A stretch of DNA of 64,000 bases. It comes from Terriglobia bacterium (GTDB taxonomy: Bacteria; Acidobacteriota; Terriglobia; Bryobacterales; Bryobacteraceae). Position 1 is the first letter of the stretch. Each line of letters opens with the position of its first letter. The stretch covers positions 1 through 64,000 of the forward strand of contig JAIQFE010000007.1 of assembly GCA_020073445.1 (NCBI GenBank), given 5' to 3'. The notes beneath the pieces are model-generated. The model ran no database searches. It saw only the letters and a list, made by a program, of their open reading frames with translations, and was not told the DNA's origin. The position numbers and the translations under genes are program-made. Shown here piece by piece: positions 15,891 through 24,099 of this stretch.

Positions 15891-16724
15891 CTACAGCACG
15901 ATCGTCACCGCAATTCTCACATTCGGGTACCTGCGGTTGTACAGATAGTAACCACCGTCGTAGTCGATGTAAACATCATCGGACTCATACCAGTTGTCGG
16001 ACCAGTATTCCGGCCATGGATCTAACATCAGGAACGAATACCCGCCGTACTGGAAACGCGGATAGCCCATATAGATAACGGGTCGCGAGTGGATCCGGAA
16101 GAAATGCTGGCGGCCGAAATACAGACCGAAACTGGCCTGAGGGATGTAGAATCCGCCATAGCCTCCGCGCTGCGTCCAGGTGCGATGGTCGGTTGCCCAG
16201 TTTCGGGCGCGATTTTGCTGCCAGCTATCGTGCCCCTGCCAGCCGCCCTTCTGTAGCCAGCCCTTCTGCTGCTGCCAGTTTCGCGCCTGCTCCTGCGATC
16301 TTTCCGGATGCGGCCGTTGAGGCCGCTGAGGCTGCGGTTGCCGCGGTTGTTCCGCTCGCTGGGGTTGCTGCTGAGGCTGCTGAACACGTTGTTGCGGTTG
16401 CTGCTGCCGTTGTTGCGGCGGCTGCTGAGTCCGCTGAGGCTGCGGTTGCCGCGGTTGTTCCGCTCGCTGGGGTTGCTGCTGAGGCTGCTGAACACGTTGT
16501 TGCGGTTGCTGCTGCCGTTGTTGCGGCGGCTGCTGAGTCCGCTGAGGCTGTACCTGTTTTTGCGGCTGCTGTCGCTGTTGAGGTTGTTGCCCGCCCTGCG
16601 GCCCGCGTTGCGGCTGTCCGTCGGATTTGCCCTGCTTATCGCCGTCGTGCTGAGCGTACACAGGAGCCCACGTGCCGAACAGCAGGAAGATCGCGGCGGA
16701 ACTCATCACTCGAATGGATTTCAT
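15891..16724 (-). CDS. Secreted Gln/Pro-rich protein with C-terminal aromatic domain
   Basis: The family is not named. The 277-aa product has a signal peptide (VMSSAAIFLLFGTWAPVYA), a long Gln/Pro/Arg tract (about residues 30-140) that holds two exact 36-residue repeats, and a C-terminal domain rich in Trp, Tyr and Gly ending in DVYIDYDGGYYLYNRRYP. Aromatic/Gly-rich ends of this kind occur in outer-surface proteins of Acidobacteria. The start at 16724 is chosen for the signal peptide. It may interact with the cell envelope; the role is unknown. Confidence 0.75.
   Translation of the reverse strand: MKSIRVMSSAAIFLLFGTWAPVYAQHDGDKQGKSDGQPQRGPQGGQQPQQRQQPQKQVQPQRTQQPPQQRQQQPQQRVQQPQQQPQRAEQPRQPQPQRTQQPPQQRQQQPQQRVQQPQQQPQRAEQPRQPQPQRPQRPHPERSQEQARNWQQQKGWLQKGGWQGHDSWQQNRARNWATDHRTWTQRGGYGGFYIPQASFGLYFGRQHFFRIHSRPVIYMGYPRFQYGGYSFLMLDPWPEYWSDNWYESDDVYIDYDGGYYLYNRRYPNVRIAVTIVL
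16328..16543. repeat. Perfect 108-bp tandem duplication in the Q-rich gene
   Basis: Bases 16328-16435 and 16436-16543 are identical, giving two identical 36-residue Gln/Pro-rich blocks in frame. Perfect identity indicates a recent duplication by slippage or unequal exchange, or assembly collapse of a longer array. Confidence 0.9.
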
Positions 16725-16735
16725 AATGGTTCTCA

Positions 16736-16885
16736 CTAAACGATCCTGCGCCCCTGAATCAGGCGGATGACCAGCACGACGAGCGCGCAAACCAGCAATA
16801 GATGAACAAGTCCACCCATCGTGTAGGCGGTAACTAAACCTAGTGCCCACAGCACCAGCAGAATGACAAAAATGGTCCAAAGCAT
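16736..16885 (-). CDS. lmo0937-family mini membrane protein, copy 1
   Basis: The 49-aa product starts MLWTIFVILLVLWALGLVTA and ends LVVLVIRLIQGRRIV. Two hydrophobic segments around YTMGGLVH and a QGRR end are the signature of the small lmo0937/DUF5670 membrane proteins, which often sit in stress-related neighbourhoods. AGGAG lies upstream. A second copy at 19868-20017 is nearly identical in sequence. Confidence 0.85.
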   Translation of the reverse strand: MLWTIFVILLVLWALGLVTAYTMGGLVHLLLVCALVVLVIRLIQGRRIV

Positions 16886-17095
16886 ATGCCTGTTCTCCTT
16901 TTGAAATTGCTACTCCTACTAGTTCGATGGGCAATTGGGGGGCCAATCGGTTAGCCAACGGCTCGCGAGGGGGTATACGGGCACGTTTGCGAATGATTGG
17001 GGGAGAGACCGTTCGTCGGCCGCCGGTCACTGGATGAAATCGCCCACTTCTGTCCGTCGCTCAGCGGCAAATATCGTCCAGAGCGACTTGGCGTG
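16736..17095. repeat. Duplicated block containing an lmo0937-type gene, copy 1
   Basis: The 150-bp gene plus about 210 bp upstream align with 19868-20221. Similarity is high in the gene and patchy but continuous upstream, with a conserved block around GGTCACTGGATGAAATCGCC (17026-17045 region). The sortase cluster lies between the two copies. Confidence 0.8.
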
Positions 17096-17116
17096 GGCCG
17101 CAGCCGCGAGTTCCAA

Positions 17117-17752
17117 TCATCCCTTGAATCTCTCGGCACGGACGATAAACCTGTTAGGAGCAGCGCCGACGAAGTAGAACGGATGACAGGTCACCAGGGT
17201 CAAGACCTCGCCCCCGCTGGAATCGAGAACTTCAATGTCTTGTGGACTCACGACCTTCGTGGAGACCACGCGGTAGCGATACACACCTTGCAGCGTGGTG
17301 AGCGTAATCACATCGTCCATCTGGATGTTTCGTAGCGGCCGGAAGAATGTGTCCCGGTGCGCGGTGATGCCTACGTTGCCGAGTTGTCCCGGCAGCGCCG
17401 TACCGGGGACATGGCCTGCCGCCCGCCGGAGAGTCTTGCCATCGTCTCCTTCAATGATCATTACCGACAGGCCAAGGCGTGCGATTTCGATGCGGCCGAT
17501 CAGACCGCTCATCGCGGAGGCTGGTGGAGTCTTCGGAGGATTGAGCAGGCTGGCTTGCAGTGAGTTACCGCCGGCGGCGTGCTGGTCGTCGAGCAAACGT
17601 TGGAGGGTTCGGCTCTCACGCTCCTGGAAGACACGAGTATCCACTACAACGAACGCGGAATAACCCAACATCGCCACAGCGCAGGCGAAAAGTCCGCGCT
17701 GCGACCACCGCAGAAGCTTCTTTAGCGACTGTTTGGGTACGGCCACTCTCAT
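17117..17752 (-). CDS. Class D-like sortase
   Basis: Sortases cleave a C-terminal sorting motif and transfer the protein to an acceptor. The 211-aa product has a membrane helix at about 20-38, the beta-barrel start GLIGRIEIARLGLSVMIIEGDD, catalytic His132 in GITAHRDTFFRPL, catalytic Cys189 in TLVTCHPFYFVG, and the Arg in PNRFIVRAE about 12 residues later. The TCHPF..VG..P.RF pattern is typical of class D enzymes. It overlaps the VWA gene by 4 bp, and an LPTTA-tailed substrate candidate is two genes upstream. Confidence 0.9.
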   Translation of the reverse strand: MRVAVPKQSLKKLLRWSQRGLFACAVAMLGYSAFVVVDTRVFQERESRTLQRLLDDQHAAGGNSLQASLLNPPKTPPASAMSGLIGRIEIARLGLSVMIIEGDDGKTLRRAAGHVPGTALPGQLGNVGITAHRDTFFRPLRNIQMDDVITLTTLQGVYRYRVVSTKVVSPQDIEVLDSSGGEVLTLVTCHPFYFVGAAPNRFIVRAERFKG

Positions 17753-18735
17753 TTCGCGCCCCGGCCTGGCTGTAATTCTCCGCCGGCGATATAGCCGGCG
17801 CGCGTACGAACCGACAACTTCCCATGCTCCTTGGATCGTGCGGTAACTCGGATAGCGTGGTAGGCGCCCGGCTTTCCGTTCATGGAAGAATATCCGATGG
17901 TGTACTGTTCCCGAACGTCGCGGGCGATCCGTTCACAGATCTCCACCGTTTCACTGGGTTTGGAAGGGAAGAAAGCTTCGCCGCCAGTCTCATGGGCCAG
18001 ACGGCGGAGCACCTTCGGATTCCGGTCGGGATCGTCCTCACTGAAGACGCCAATCGTGTAGATTACGGCGCTCGATTCCTCCGCCATTTTGAGCACGCGG
18101 TCCAAACTGGAATGGCTCGCGTTATCGCCGCCGTCGCTGATGACGATCAGCGCCTTCTTATCTCGGTCGCCTTTTTGCAAACCCTGGAGAGCCTCTATGA
18201 TGGCGTCATAAAGCGCGGTCGCACCCACCGCAGGCGCGCGCCAGATCGCAGCGCCGAGCTCGTTGGCGCTATTGCTGAATAGCGTCCCACTGGGCAGGCC
18301 CAGGGAAACGTCCTCGTTGAAGTTCACGACGAACATCTGGTCCTCGGGGTTGCTGGCCCTGACAAAGGTCTGGGCCGCGGTGGTCAGCTCGCCAAGTTTC
18401 TCCCGCATGCTTGCACTGTGGTCGACCACCAGTCCGATGGTGACGGGCGTATCTTCGTGCCGGAAAAGACGGATGCTCTGAAGAGCACCGTCCTGATAAA
18501 CCTCAAAATCGTGCTCCCCGAGACCCGAGACGGCATGACCCGCCCGATCGCGTACCGTTGCTTGAAGCACCACCAGGTCAACCTCGGTCGAAAAGCGGAG
18601 ATCGTCCTGATCTTGACCGTTAGCTGGCGGCGCAACCTGTGCTGCGGCAAACCAGTGGAGAGTAAGAAGAAGGACCGGGAGCACGAGCGCTTTCGCGGTC
18701 TCGTGCTCTCGGTCCCAGGATCGTTCCCTCTTCAA
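17749..18735 (-). CDS. Acidobacterial VWFA-related protein
   Basis: The 328-aa protein has a signal peptide (ALVLPVLLLTLHWFAAAQ), a short beta region (FSTEVDLVVLQATVRD and VSGLGEHDFEVYQDG), and a von Willebrand factor A domain with the metal site D-x-S-x-S in VVDHSASMREKL followed by ALIVISDGGDN. The N-terminal signature is that of the VWFA-related proteins abundant in Acidobacteria. It is probably extracytoplasmic and mediates protein contacts. Its stop overlaps the sortase start (ATGA), so the two are translated together. No own sorting signal is seen. Confidence 0.88.
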   Translation of the reverse strand: MKRERSWDREHETAKALVLPVLLLTLHWFAAAQVAPPANGQDQDDLRFSTEVDLVVLQATVRDRAGHAVSGLGEHDFEVYQDGALQSIRLFRHEDTPVTIGLVVDHSASMREKLGELTTAAQTFVRASNPEDQMFVVNFNEDVSLGLPSGTLFSNSANELGAAIWRAPAVGATALYDAIIEALQGLQKGDRDKKALIVISDGGDNASHSSLDRVLKMAEESSAVIYTIGVFSEDDPDRNPKVLRRLAHETGGEAFFPSKPSETVEICERIARDVREQYTIGYSSMNGKPGAYHAIRVTARSKEHGKLSVRTRAGYIAGGELQPGRGAK

Positions 18736-18773
18736 GAGAAGCCCCTTTCTGCGTTCGACGACGACTCAGGCGC

Positions 18774-19511
18774 TTATAGGCCGCGTTTTTCTACGACGCG
18801 GAGGGTCAAGGCTCCTCCCAACGCCAGCAGTCCGAGGAGCGCGATCAGCGGCAATGGACTCGCCGTTGTCGGCAACTTCGGCTCGGCCGCCGGGGCTGGT
18901 GCAGCAGCCACTTGCGCCACCTCCGCAGGCGGCGGAGCGGTCACTACCTGAGCGATTTCCACCTCTTCTCCCGATGGCCTGACTGCCGTGACGGGAGCTT
19001 GCTCCAGTTCCGCACGGGCTTCTTCCGGCTTGGCGACTTCCTCTTTAGCGGGAGCCGGCATCTGGAGGACAGGTAAATTGGTCGCCTTGGCCAGTTCTAC
19101 TGCTTTGGCCTTCGGATACACGAATTCCTCGCCCCAGTTTGCGCCAGGATAGAACCACGCCCGGATCGCTTGTGGCCTGCCTTGCACTGACTCGTTAAAG
19201 GTGATCACGGTCTTGTCTTTGGGTTGCAGGCGATAGTTCGGGATAGCCAGAATGGTGGCAAAGATCCTCGTCTGCTCTTTATTGAAGATCTGTACGATGT
19301 GCCGGTTGGAGCTGGAATTCACCAGCTTGAATACGTACGTTCCGGCTGGCAACACACGGTATCCCTGAATATGGACCGGCGGGATTTCGATGGGTTGGCT
19401 GAAGGTTAACGTTGTTTTCTTGTCGTAGTCGTCTGCCTTTGCGCTGGGTGAGAATGCTGCGCCAATAAGCGCAAGGCAAAACACGGTCGGTACTGCTTTC
19501 GAGAATGTCAT
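18774..19511 (-). CDS. Probable sortase substrate with LPTTA sorting signal
   Basis: The 245-aa protein has a signal peptide (VFCLALIGAAFSPSAKA), a beta-sandwich-like domain (about 28-135: LTFSQPIEIPPVHIQGYRVL, GTYVFKLVNSSSNRHIVQIF), a Pro/Ala/Glu-rich spacer, and a C-terminal cell-wall sorting signal: LPTTA near residue 213, a hydrophobic helix and the basic end RVVEKRGL. LPxTA is the motif recognised by class D sortases such as Bacillus SrtC-type enzymes. The gene precedes the VWA and sortase genes on the same strand, 38 bp from the VWA start. Confidence 0.82.
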   Translation of the reverse strand: MTFSKAVPTVFCLALIGAAFSPSAKADDYDKKTTLTFSQPIEIPPVHIQGYRVLPAGTYVFKLVNSSSNRHIVQIFNKEQTRIFATILAIPNYRLQPKDKTVITFNESVQGRPQAIRAWFYPGANWGEEFVYPKAKAVELAKATNLPVLQMPAPAKEEVAKPEEARAELEQAPVTAVRPSGEEVEIAQVVTAPPPAEVAQVAAAPAPAAEPKLPTTASPLPLIALLGLLALGGALTLRVVEKRGL

Positions 19512-19867
19512 CTTCTTCTCCTTGTTTACTCTCAGATTCTGCGCGATCCCCTCTTTGCGGTCTCACACGCTGTTGTGGTAGCACGCGTAGGGCCACCTCC
19601 GATGCCGAGGTCTTTCGTATCTGCAGCCACTCGCGCTCCCGAAGAGTCAATCGGTCAATGGGAAGGCCGATAGCCTGATAACGGCCCTATCTATTCGTGA
19701 TTCGTGATCCACTCTGTTTGAAGCCGCTACTTTCAGGGACCAACAAGCCGTCCGGCGCACCCCACAAATTATCGAGGGCGAAACCGAGCTTCAACGGCCA
19801 GTCACTGGGTGAGATAGCCCACTTCCGCCCGCGAGCTAAGCGCTGCGTCCCGCTTTACGATCTCTCG
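19512..19867. other. Intergenic region with a third copy of the conserved upstream block
   Basis: No gene is supported here. At 19796-19845 the sequence GGCCAGTCACTGGGTGAGAT and its continuation match the conserved block found about 140 bp upstream of both lmo0937-type genes. It may be the remnant of a third copy or a shared regulatory site. The promoter of the LPTTA protein must lie in the left part. Confidence 0.55.
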
Positions 19868-20017
19868 CTAAACGATCCTGCGCCCTTGAATCAAGCGGAT
19901 GACCAGCACGACGAGCGCGCAAACCAGCAATAAATGAACAAGTCCGCCCATCGTATAGGCGGTGACCAACCCCAGTGCCCACAGCACCAGCAGAATTACA
20001 AAAATGGTCCAAAGCAT
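19868..20017 (-). CDS. lmo0937-family mini membrane protein, copy 2
   Basis: A 49-codon gene almost identical to the one at 16736-16885, with the same two hydrophobic segments and QGRRIV end. Differences are mostly silent changes, so the protein is under selection in both places. An overlapping forward reading frame is spurious. Confidence 0.85.
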   Translation of the reverse strand: MLWTIFVILLVLWALGLVTAYTMGGLVHLLLVCALVVLVIRLIQGRRIV

Positions 20018-20221
20018 ATGCGTATTCTTCTTTTCAAAAGTGATACTCCCGTTGCTCCAAAGGCAATTAGGAGGCCATCAGTTAGCCGTCAGTTCGCGAG
20101 GGGTAGATGGGTATGTTGGCAAGTGATGGGTGAGAAGCCGTTCGTCGGCCGGCGGTCATTGGGTGAAATCGCCCGGTTCTGTCCTCGCGTTAGCCTCAAA
20201 CGGCTAGAACGACTTGGCATA
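19868..20221. repeat. Duplicated block containing an lmo0937-type gene, copy 2
   Basis: This aligns with 16736-17095 from the lmo0937 stop codon through the upstream region to GACTTGGC. The copy is followed directly by the SYLF gene on the opposite strand. Confidence 0.8.
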
Positions 20222-20293
20222 GTTCGTGCACGCCAAAAGTCAGTCGTCCAAACGGTGGTTGTGTTAACCCGGCCGACGGAAAGAGGTGAAAAA

Positions 20294-20971
20294 ATGAGAT
20301 CGATTCTGGTGGCGGCACTGGCTCTCACGCCCTTGATGGCGAAAGACAATGAGCCTGTAAAACGATTGAACGAAGCGACCGCGGTGTTCTCTGAGATCAT
20401 GGGAGCCCCGGATAAGGGCATTCCTCAGGACCTGCTCGAGAACGCCCACTGTGTCGTGATTGTGCCGGACCTGAAAACCGCGGCTTTCGTGGTTGGCGGG
20501 AAATACGGGAAAGGCTATCTGTTCTGCCGGAACAAGAAGGGGCCGGGTTGGTCCGCGCCGGCCACCGTCCGCATCGAAGGTGGAAGTTTCGGGTTCCAGA
20601 TCGGTGGTTCTTCGACCGACCTGATTATGCTGGTGATGAATGCGCGGGGAGCCGAGAAACTGCTCGAGAGCAAGTTCACCTTAGGCGCGGAAGGCTCCGT
20701 TGCGGCGGGTCCCGTGGGACGCACGGCAACGGCGCAAACCGACGCGCAAATGCACGCCGATATTCTGTCGTGGTCGCGATCGCAGGGACTGTTTGCGGGT
20801 GTCGCCCTGGAAGGCGCAACACTGCGGCAGGACCTCGACGACAACGCGACTCTCTATGGCAAGAAGCTGGAGAACCGCGATATCGTGACCACGGGTGTTC
20901 GTGCGCCCAAAGCAGCCGCGAAACTGATCGCTATGCTGAACAAGTACTCGTTCCGCGAGCGCAAGAACTAA
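20294..20971 (+). CDS. SYLF (lipid-binding) domain protein
   Basis: The 225-aa protein has a signal peptide (RSILVAALALTPLMA) and a SYLF/YSC84 domain filling the rest: helices with AVFSEIMGAPDKGIPQDLLENAHCVVIVPDLK, the glycine-rich GGKYGKGYLFCRN, GGSFGFQIGGSSTDLIMLVMN and SVAAGPVGR. SYLF domains bind phosphoinositides in eukaryotes; bacterial members are periplasmic and of unclear function. AGAGGTG precedes ATG 20294. A longer frame upstream overlaps the duplicated block and is not credible. Confidence 0.88.
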   Translation: MRSILVAALALTPLMAKDNEPVKRLNEATAVFSEIMGAPDKGIPQDLLENAHCVVIVPDLKTAAFVVGGKYGKGYLFCRNKKGPGWSAPATVRIEGGSFGFQIGGSSTDLIMLVMNARGAEKLLESKFTLGAEGSVAAGPVGRTATAQTDAQMHADILSWSRSQGLFAGVALEGATLRQDLDDNATLYGKKLENRDIVTTGVRAPKAAAKLIAMLNKYSFRERKN

Positions 20972-21000
20972 GTCCGTCACAGTAATGGAGGGCTTGCTGC

Positions 21001-21768
21001 ATGTCACTGCGGCAACACACTTCGGCCGGGTGGTGTTTCCATCTAGCCCTCGTAACGCTTGCGGCGTCCGTTGGGTGGGGACAGGCGGAGATTTTTGAAA
21101 CGCCTGAACTGGACGCGGGCTTTCGCCTGCTGTACGAACTGAGGCCTGAAGAAGCTCGCGCGAAGTTTGCGGCGTGGCAGGCGTCCCATCCGCAGGATGC
21201 GCTCGGCGTTGCCGCGCAAGCGGCGAGTTACTTGTTTGAGGAGTGCTACAGGCAAGGCGTCCTGACGTCCGCCTACTTCTTGGACGACAAGCTCTTCCTG
21301 GGCAAGATCGCACTCGTCATGACCCTTAGCCTGGGCATGCAGGCCGACTATGCCAGTTTGATCGACAAGCACCAGATTGAGAGTCTCGCTATGATCCGCG
21401 CGGCTGACAATTTCGCCAAGAGACTTCTTGTCGTGAACCCGGATGCTTCCGATGCCTATCTCACCCTGGGCGCCGCAAACTACATCATCGGCAGTCTGCC
21501 GGCATTCAAGCGATTCTTTCTGAAGTTCAAGGGAATCAGCGGCGATAAGAAGGGCGGCATCGAGCAGCTCGAAATCGCCGCTGCGCGCGGCCGTTACCTG
21601 CGGCCCTTTGCAAAGATCATCCTGGCCATGGTCTCGCTGCGTGAGAAGAACCTTGCATTGGCCCGCACCCAACTGGAGGAACTCGTCGCCGAGTTTCCAC
21701 AGAATCCTCTTTTTGCGGCGGAGCTGGCGAAGCTCGATGCTCCTTCTGACGCCCGCGCCTCCCGCTAA
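21001..21768 (+). CDS. Secreted TPR-like protein
   Basis: The 255-aa product begins with a signal peptide (WCFHLALVTLAASVGWGQ) and is alpha-helical, with TPR-like pairs such as AGFRLLYELRPEEARAKFAAWQASHP, PDASDAYLTLGAANYIIG and REKNLALARTQLEELVAEFP. It probably acts in the periplasm as a protein-interaction module. It lies 29 bp after the SYLF gene and may be co-transcribed with it and the FecR-type gene downstream. Confidence 0.75.
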   Translation: MSLRQHTSAGWCFHLALVTLAASVGWGQAEIFETPELDAGFRLLYELRPEEARAKFAAWQASHPQDALGVAAQAASYLFEECYRQGVLTSAYFLDDKLFLGKIALVMTLSLGMQADYASLIDKHQIESLAMIRAADNFAKRLLVVNPDASDAYLTLGAANYIIGSLPAFKRFFLKFKGISGDKKGGIEQLEIAAARGRYLRPFAKIILAMVSLREKNLALARTQLEELVAEFPQNPLFAAELAKLDAPSDARASR

Positions 21769-21838
21769 TTCACCCTCCAGCCGGGTTGGCATTGCTCGTG
21801 CATGAAAGGTTAAACGAATGACCACAAAGGGAGAAGGC

Positions 21839-24046
21839 ATGCGGCACATAACAGTTGTTACCGTCCTGATCGTCGCGTCGGCAGCGATCCTGGCTGCGCA
21901 GACCGATCCGCCGGGGCGGGTCGGACGGCTCAATTACATCGATGGTCTGGTGTCTTTTCAACCAGCCGGTGTAAACGATTGGGTGGACGCCAGCGTGAAC
22001 AGGCCGCTCATCGCTGGAGACAACATTTGGGTCAGCGACCGCGGGCGAAGCGAGTTGCACGTCGGCTCGGCAGCCTTGCGTTTGGGCGCCAATACGGCAT
22101 TTCAGTTTCTGAACCTGGATGACCAGGTGGTGCAAATCCGCCTTTCGGAAGGTACGCTCACGGTCCGCCTGCGCTATCTCGCGCAGAACCAGGTTTTCGA
22201 GGTCGATACACCCAACGTCGCATTCACCTTGGTTCGACCGGGCGAATACCGCATCGATGCCAATCCGGATTCCCAGACCACCAGGATTACAGTTCGCGAT
22301 GGCGAGGGCGAAGTGACCGGCGGAGGGGATACCTTCCCGGTCTATGCACGCCAACAAGTGGCCGTAACGGGCTACGATCAAATCGACTACCGCCTCGCCT
22401 CTGCTCCTGGACCCGATTCATGGGACCAGTGGTGCTCCTCACGCGATCGCCGGGAAGACCAATCGCAGTCGGCGCGCTACGTTTCCCGCGAAGTCGCCGG
22501 CTACGATGACCTGGATCAGTACGGCCGCTGGGACAATCAGCCCGGCTACGGCAACGTGTGGATCCCTACGGCGGTCGGCGCAGATTGGGCGCCCTATCAT
22601 GACGGGCATTGGGCCTGGATCGCGCCCTGGGGTTGGACCTGGGTGGACGATGCACCCTGGGGATTCGCTCCCTATCACTATGGCCGCTGGGCGACCTTCG
22701 GCGGTCGTTGGGGCTGGATCCCCGGCCCATATGACGCAACTCCTGTTTATGCGCCGGCGCTCGTGGCGTGGGTCGGCGGGAGAGGCGGCTCCGGTTTCAG
22801 TTTGAGCTTCTCCATCGGAACTGTTGCGGCCGTGGGATGGTTCCCCTTGGGTCCTCGCGAGCCGTATTTTCCGTCGTACCAGGCGAGCCGGGGTTATTTC
22901 ACGCGGGTGAACAACACCAACACCGTGATCAATAACACCACCATCAACAACTATTACGACTCCAGCCGGAACAACACGGCGATTACCAACATCCAGTACG
23001 CAAACCGGAACGTTCGTAACGGTGTCACGGCGGTTCCGCAAGACACCTTCGCCAGAGGCCGCCGGGTGACGCAAGATGCGCGGCCCGTACCGGCTGCCCA
23101 GCTTGGTTCGGTCCAGGTCTTCGGCACTCCGGCTATCGCGCCGCAAAGGGAAAGCGTTCTCGGTGCCAGGGCAGACACCGCTTCCCGGGCTGCGCGTCCG
23201 CCGGCCAACGTGCTGAACCGCCCCGTGGTGGCACGAACGGCTCCTCCTCCGGCTCCGGTTCCATTCGACCGGCAGCAGCCGGCGCTCGCCAAGAATCCCG
23301 GCCGCCCCCTCCCCACGGCTGACGTCCAGCAGATACGCCAGACTGCACCGCCGCCGAGCGCTCCGGTGCGCGTCGTGGATATGGGCCGGGTCAAGCGTGT
23401 TCAACCCAATATTCAACCCACGGTCGGCACTGGACCGCAGTCCGCGCCGAGTCCTGTTCCTCAGCCCACGCAGCCGAAGGCGCCTCCCGGACGGCAACAA
23501 CCTCCGCCCCAGGTCTCAGTGCCTCAGCCGCAAAGGCCTCAGCCCCCTGTAGTCGAACGGCAGAACGTGCCCCCAGGACGGCAGCAACCTCCCCAACCGC
23601 GGCAACAACCGGTGACATCGCCTCAGGCACAAACGCCTCAACCGCCGGCAGTCGACCGGCAGCAGGGCCGGCAACAGCCTCCGCAGCAGACGGCACCGCC
23701 CCAGCCGCAGACGCCGCAGCCCGCCGTAGTCGAACGACAGAAGGGGCGCCAACAGCCTCCGCAAGCGACGGCGCCGGCACAGGTAGAAAGACCTCAGGCG
23801 CCGCCGGTCGTCGAACGCCCGAACGCTCCCCCGGTGCGGCAACAGCTTCCGCAACAGGCGGCACCCCCTCAAGCGCAAACGCCTCAGCGCCCCGTGGTTG
23901 AGCAGCAGAAGGGACGCCAGCAGGCTCCGCAACCGGTGGCACCCGCTCCGGCACAAACGACTCCGCCGCCAACAGTTGATCGTCAGCCGCGCCAAGACAA
24001 GGGAAAGCAACAGAGATCTACAAAAGAGGACAAATCGGATAGGTGA
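21839..24046 (+). CDS. FecR-domain protein with WxW repeat region and P/Q-rich tail
   Basis: The 735-aa protein has a signal peptide (VVTVLIVASAAILAAQ), a FecR-like beta domain at about 30-180 (LIAGDNIWVSDRGRSELHVG, VRLRYLAQNQVFEVDTPNVAF), a middle part with repeated Trp/Gly/Tyr motifs (YHDGHWAWIAPWGWTWVDD, YGRWATFGGRWGWIPGPYD) as in DUF6600-type proteins, an Asn-rich stretch (INNTTINNYYDSSRNNT), and a 250-residue Pro/Gln-rich low-complexity tail. Start 21839 is preferred because GGGAGAAGG lies directly upstream. A cell-surface or periplasmic envelope role is likely; the function is unknown. Confidence 0.8.
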   Translation: MRHITVVTVLIVASAAILAAQTDPPGRVGRLNYIDGLVSFQPAGVNDWVDASVNRPLIAGDNIWVSDRGRSELHVGSAALRLGANTAFQFLNLDDQVVQIRLSEGTLTVRLRYLAQNQVFEVDTPNVAFTLVRPGEYRIDANPDSQTTRITVRDGEGEVTGGGDTFPVYARQQVAVTGYDQIDYRLASAPGPDSWDQWCSSRDRREDQSQSARYVSREVAGYDDLDQYGRWDNQPGYGNVWIPTAVGADWAPYHDGHWAWIAPWGWTWVDDAPWGFAPYHYGRWATFGGRWGWIPGPYDATPVYAPALVAWVGGRGGSGFSLSFSIGTVAAVGWFPLGPREPYFPSYQASRGYFTRVNNTNTVINNTTINNYYDSSRNNTAITNIQYANRNVRNGVTAVPQDTFARGRRVTQDARPVPAAQLGSVQVFGTPAIAPQRESVLGARADTASRAARPPANVLNRPVVARTAPPPAPVPFDRQQPALAKNPGRPLPTADVQQIRQTAPPPSAPVRVVDMGRVKRVQPNIQPTVGTGPQSAPSPVPQPTQPKAPPGRQQPPPQVSVPQPQRPQPPVVERQNVPPGRQQPPQPRQQPVTSPQAQTPQPPAVDRQQGRQQPPQQTAPPQPQTPQPAVVERQKGRQQPPQATAPAQVERPQAPPVVERPNAPPVRQQLPQQAAPPQAQTPQRPVVEQQKGRQQAPQPVAPAPAQTTPPPTVDRQPRQDKGKQQRSTKEDKSDR

Positions 24047-24099
24047 CCACCGGTTCGATGAGGTGCTCGGACACGCGTCAAGAAAGGAAGATCGTAGCC

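Noticed and set aside
16300-16560. Regular repeats in the Q-rich gene as a CRISPR array
   Set aside because: The repeat is in frame within a protein, two units only, directly adjacent and without spacers.
22439-23972. Several long frames opposite the FecR/P-Q-rich gene
   Set aside because: The repetitive Pro/Gln codons create open frames on the other strand; compositions are biased and no start signals are convincing.
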